A program made the translations under genes and the position numbers. The notes beneath the pieces are model-generated. The model saw only the letters and a program-made list of their open reading frames with translations. It did not search any database and had not been told where the DNA came from. A DNA stretch of 64,000 bases from positions 5,382,501 to 5,446,500 of the forward strand of contig NZ_JALJWR010000001.1 in NCBI RefSeq assembly GCF_024169315.1. The letters are read 5' to 3'. Each line of letters opens with the position of its first letter. The stretch's first letter is position 1. This stretch comes from Pseudomonas migulae. GTDB taxonomy: Bacteria; Pseudomonadota; Gammaproteobacteria; Pseudomonadales; Pseudomonadaceae. Shown in pieces: positions 60,965 to 64,000 of this stretch.

Positions 60965-62471
60965 CGGCGATAGCGCGACGAGCGACCGAGCGTTTGCGCC
61001 AGATCCGCAGGATCGGCACCAGCAGCATCACAGCGATCAACGCCCAGACGCCCATGGTGATCCCGCTCGACCAGAGAATCTCCAGCGAACCGTTGGAGAT
61101 CGACAGGGCCCGGCGCAGATTCTGTTCCATCAAACCTCCGAGGATGAAGCCCAGCAGAACCGGCGACAACGGGAAGTCTAGCTTGCGCAGGATGTAGCCG
61201 AAGATGCCGATGCCAATCATCAGGAACAGATCGAAGGTGGTGGCATGCACCGCGAACACGCCGATGGCGGTAATGATCGCGATCATCGGCACCAGCGCCC
61301 AGTTCGGCACGGCAAGAATGCGGGTGAAGATGCGGATCATCGGAATGTTGAGGATCACCAGCATAATGTTGGCGACAAACAACGAAGCGATCAGGCCCCA
61401 GACGATGTCCGGTTGCTGTTGGAACAGCAGCGGGCCTGGCGTGATGTTGTACAGCGACAAGGCACCGATCATCACCGCCGTAGTGCCCGAACCGGGAACA
61501 CCCAGCGTCAGCATCGGCACCAGCGCGCCGCAGGCTTCAGCACCGATGGCGGTTTCCGGAGCGGCCAGGCCACGCTTGTCGCCCTGTCCGAATTTTCCGC
61601 TCGGGCCAGCGATACGTTTCTCGGTCATGTAGGCCACGGCGCTGGCCAGTGTCGCGCCGGCACCAGGCAGCACGCCCATGATGAAACCCAGCACACCGCA
61701 ACGCATGTTCACCCAGAACACCGAAGCGGCTTCCTTGAAGTTGAACATCATGCGGCCGGTGGCCTGGAACGCCTCCTGACCCCGGTGGGTTTTTTCCAGC
61801 AGCAACAGGATTTCGCTGATGGAGAACAGGCCCAGCACAAGCACCACAAACTGAATGCCGTCGGTGAGGTGGATGTTGTCCCCAGTAAAGCGGTAGACAC
61901 CGCTGTTGGCGTCAATGCCGACGGTCGAGAGGAACAGACCGATCAACGCTGCGATGAAAGTCTTCAGTGGGCGATCACCCGCCATGCCGCCGAGACAGAC
62001 AATCGCAAACACCATCAGGACGAAGTATTCCGCCGGACCGAAGGCAATCGCCCATTTAGCCAGGATCGGTGCGAAAACCACCATCCCGCAGGTCGCAATA
62101 AAGGCGCCGATGAACGAACTCCACGCCGACAGTGACAATGCAACGCCCGCCATGCCTTGTCGGGCCATCGGGTAGCCGTCGAGGGTGGTCATGACGGTGG
62201 ACGCTTCGCCCGGAATGTTCAGCAGGATCGAACTGATCCGGCCGCCGTATTCGCAACCCAGGTATACCGCGGCCAGCAGGATCAACGCTGATTCTGGTGG
62301 CAGGCCGAGGGCGAACGCGATCGGGATCAGCAACGCCACGCCGTTGATCGGACCGAGGCCGGGCAACAGGCCGACGACGGTGCCGATCAGCGTGCCGCTG
62401 AGAGCGGTGACCAGGTTGTAAGGGGTCAGCGCGACGCCAAAGCCATGACTCAAATAACCAAGCGTATCCAT
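60957..62471 (-). CDS. tctA: Tripartite tricarboxylate transporter, large membrane subunit
   Basis: This 504-residue inner-membrane protein has about twelve spans, with TctA signatures TVVGLLPGLGPINGVALLIPIAF (about 31-53), YLGCEYGGRISSILLNIPGEASTVMTTLDGYPMARQG and MGVLPGAGATLASAVAYMTEKRIAG. The subunit forms the sodium- or proton-coupled channel for the solute delivered by TctC. TctB lies one base upstream. Confidence 0.92.
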   Translation of the reverse strand: MDTLGYLSHGFGVALTPYNLVTALSGTLIGTVVGLLPGLGPINGVALLIPIAFALGLPPESALILLAAVYLGCEYGGRISSILLNIPGEASTVMTTLDGYPMARQGMAGVALSLSAWSSFIGAFIATCGMVVFAPILAKWAIAFGPAEYFVLMVFAIVCLGGMAGDRPLKTFIAALIGLFLSTVGIDANSGVYRFTGDNIHLTDGIQFVVLVLGLFSISEILLLLEKTHRGQEAFQATGRMMFNFKEAASVFWVNMRCGVLGFIMGVLPGAGATLASAVAYMTEKRIAGPSGKFGQGDKRGLAAPETAIGAEACGALVPMLTLGVPGSGTTAVMIGALSLYNITPGPLLFQQQPDIVWGLIASLFVANIMLVILNIPMIRIFTRILAVPNWALVPMIAIITAIGVFAVHATTFDLFLMIGIGIFGYILRKLDFPLSPVLLGFILGGLMEQNLRRALSISNGSLEILWSSGITMGVWALIAVMLLVPILRIWRKRSVARRAIADV

Positions 62472-62472
62472 A

Positions 62473-62931
62473 TCAGTTCTCCAGAACGTCGAGCAGGCCC
62501 AGAGGCAGTGGCACGTCCATGACTTTGTCGAACAGCAGGTACAGACCGATGCTCATCAGGCAGATGATCACCGCGCCCGGCAACCAGCGTCCGCCGTACA
62601 GGCGCGCCATCGGAATGCCGATCAATATGCTGCTGAGGATAAAGCCCAGAGGTTCGAACAATCCGGCGAATACCAGCAGCAGCAACACGCAGAGGCCAAT
62701 CTTGGTCAGGGTTTCGCGATCCATCGGCGGATCTTCATCGGTGTGTTTGATCGGCGAGGGGCGATACACCATGTAAACCAGTCCCAGGCCCATCAGGCCC
62801 AGCATCAACAGGGGAAAGGCCCGTGGTCCGATTGGTTCGTAGGAAAAAGGTGCCTGGTAGGGCCAGGCCATCAGCACCAGGCTGAGACAGGCCAGCAACA
62901 GCACCGACGCAAAAATGCGTTGTAAGAGCAT
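62473..62931 (-). CDS. tctB: Tripartite tricarboxylate transporter, small membrane subunit
   Basis: This 152-residue inner-membrane protein has four spans (about residues 5-22, 40-57, 80-100, 120-140). The DUF1468/TctB family features are YEPIGPRAFPLLMLGLMGLGLVYMVYR and GAVIICLMSIGLYLLFDKVMDVPLPLGLL. It is positioned between tctC and tctA as in other systems, with a single base between it and tctA. Confidence 0.9.
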   Translation of the reverse strand: MLLQRIFASVLLLACLSLVLMAWPYQAPFSYEPIGPRAFPLLMLGLMGLGLVYMVYRPSPIKHTDEDPPMDRETLTKIGLCVLLLLVFAGLFEPLGFILSSILIGIPMARLYGGRWLPGAVIICLMSIGLYLLFDKVMDVPLPLGLLDVLEN

Positions 62932-62990
62932 AGGAAACTCCTGTGCCGCGGCCCCGCAGAACGGGGGCCGCAGCAGCTAGACAGAGGCGA

Positions 62991-63968
62991 TCACTGAATC
63001 AGGCCGAACTCTTTGGCCAGCACTTTGTAGTCCGCGACCTGCTTCTTCACGTAGGTGTCCAGCTCCGGGCCGGTCATGGCGAACGGGAACAGTTCACGCT
63101 GATCGCGCAGCTTGGCGAATTCGGGTGAGGCCAGCAGTTTGTCGAAGGAGTCTTTCCACCAGGCGTAGTCTTCATCGCTGACTTTTGGCCCGAGGTAGAA
63201 ACCGCGAACCACTGGCCAGACGATGTCGTAGCCTTGCTCCTTGGCGGTCGGAATGTCTTTCATTTCCGGCTCGTCCAGGCGTTTCTCGGAGAACACCGCC
63301 AGCAGGCGCATGTCGCCGCTCTGAATGTGCGGCATGGAGTCGGAGATGTCGGTGCTGCCGACCTGAATGTGGCCGCCGAGCAGCGCGGTGGCAATTTCAC
63401 CGCCACCTTCGAGGGCGACGTAGCGCAAGTCGCGCGGGTTGATCCCGGCGGCCTTGGCAATCAGCGCGGTTTGCATCCAGTCCTGGCTGCCGACGGTGCC
63501 GCCGGAACCGATCACCACTTTGCTCGGATCTTTCTTCAACGCTTGAACGAGATCGTCCAGGGTCTTGTAAGGCGAATCGCTTTTCACCGCGATGGCGCCG
63601 TAGCTGGTGCCGACGGCGGCCAGCCAGCGCACGTTGGTTTCATCGAAGCGACCGAACTTGCCCTGCGCCAGGTTCAACAGCGATCCGCTGGACCACGCCA
63701 CGAGTGTGCCCGCATCGGCCGGACGCTGTGCGACCACCGCGTTATACGCCACTGCGCCGACACCGCCCGGCATGTAGGTCACGCGCATCGGTTTGGTCAG
63801 CAGTTTTTCGTTGACCAGCGCGCTCTGCGCCAGTTTGCAGGTCAGGTCGAAACCGCCGCCGGGCGAGGCCGGGGCGATGCATTCCGGGCGTTTCGGCTCG
63901 GCCATCAATTGGCCGGCGAACAGCATGCAGCTGGCGGCGAGGGCGAAACGGCGCAGTGATTGATTCAT
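62991..63968 (-). CDS. tctC: Tripartite tricarboxylate transporter, periplasmic binding protein
   Basis: The protein has 325 residues from the ATG at 63968 (GGAG six bases upstream). It has a signal peptide (about residues 1-22, SCMLFAGQLMA) and the TctC/Bug fold: CIAPASPGGGFDLTCKLAQSAL, MTYMPGGVGAVAYNAV-like segment, VIGSGGTVGSQDWMQTAL and LEGGGEIATALLGGHIQVGS. The two cysteines (CIAP, LTCK) may form a disulfide. It probably binds a di- or tricarboxylate such as citrate or tricarballylate. First gene of the tct unit; its promoter runs toward the window edge. Confidence 0.92.
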   Translation of the reverse strand: MNQSLRRFALAASCMLFAGQLMAEPKRPECIAPASPGGGFDLTCKLAQSALVNEKLLTKPMRVTYMPGGVGAVAYNAVVAQRPADAGTLVAWSSGSLLNLAQGKFGRFDETNVRWLAAVGTSYGAIAVKSDSPYKTLDDLVQALKKDPSKVVIGSGGTVGSQDWMQTALIAKAAGINPRDLRYVALEGGGEIATALLGGHIQVGSTDISDSMPHIQSGDMRLLAVFSEKRLDEPEMKDIPTAKEQGYDIVWPVVRGFYLGPKVSDEDYAWWKDSFDKLLASPEFAKLRDQRELFPFAMTGPELDTYVKKQVADYKVLAKEFGLIQ

Positions 63969-64000
63969 GGGTGTCTCCACTGGAGTTGTTGTTTTTGGGG

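Noticed and set aside
60957..63968. Tct genes as a two-component-regulated citrate system with tctDE
   Set aside because: No sensor kinase or response regulator genes lie in the window next to them; they could be beyond the right edge.

Overview
The window looks like chromosome of a fluorescent-type Pseudomonas (P. fluorescens/P. putida group). The evidence is a PhaG very like the P. putida enzyme, a TtgR-type operator next to a TetR repressor and RND efflux adaptor, ornithine-lipid genes olsBA, a GC-rich background, and more than a dozen Pseudomonas-type REP (repetitive extragenic palindrome) doublets between genes. Names rest on recognised motifs and remembered family features; no database search was possible.

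Layout. 0-8.5 kb: divergent efflux adaptor/TtgR pair with operator; an arsR-MFS-old yellow enzyme operon; acpH; an IS110-family element inserted inside a REP; olsB-olsA; an acyl-CoA-dehydrogenase-like gene. 8.5-20 kb: periplasmic serine hydrolase, YceI, ClsB-type phospholipase D protein, BglX, a lemA-TPM-TPM cluster, a methyltransferase, EamA transporter and PfpI protein. 20-32 kb: a DapA-like/class II aldolase pair facing a cupin-XRE regulator across a perfect palindrome, a SIR2-like DUF4917 protein, an iron alcohol dehydrogenase, two regulator/transporter pairs, and a CoA-transferase/HMG-CoA-lyase/MFS operon.

32-44 kb: fosA, LysE, two-sensor diguanylate cyclase, small stress proteins, then an accessory stretch (36-42.6 kb) with a frameshifted solitary restriction-endonuclease-like gene, a DUF3077 gene preceded by a C4-like antisense RNA, HicA-HicB, and a Fic protein, ending at tRNA-Gly(CCC). 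43-46.5 kb: phaG, rsuA, a CWC protein and a Cache-GGDEF cyclase.

46.7-56.7 kb is one minus-strand operon for guanidine use: a probable sigma-54 promoter, guanidine-I (ykkC) riboswitch, ABC importer, two DUF1989 subunits (probable carboxyguanidine deiminase), a biotin-dependent urea/guanidine carboxylase and allophanate hydrolase. Together these would import guanidine and convert it to ammonia and CO2. The carboxylase carries a whole REP doublet read in frame. 57-64 kb: two Tyr-rich lipoprotein paralogues, an HIBCH-like hydrolase, ung, and an AbrB-family membrane protein with a tripartite tricarboxylate transporter (tctA, tctB, tctC).
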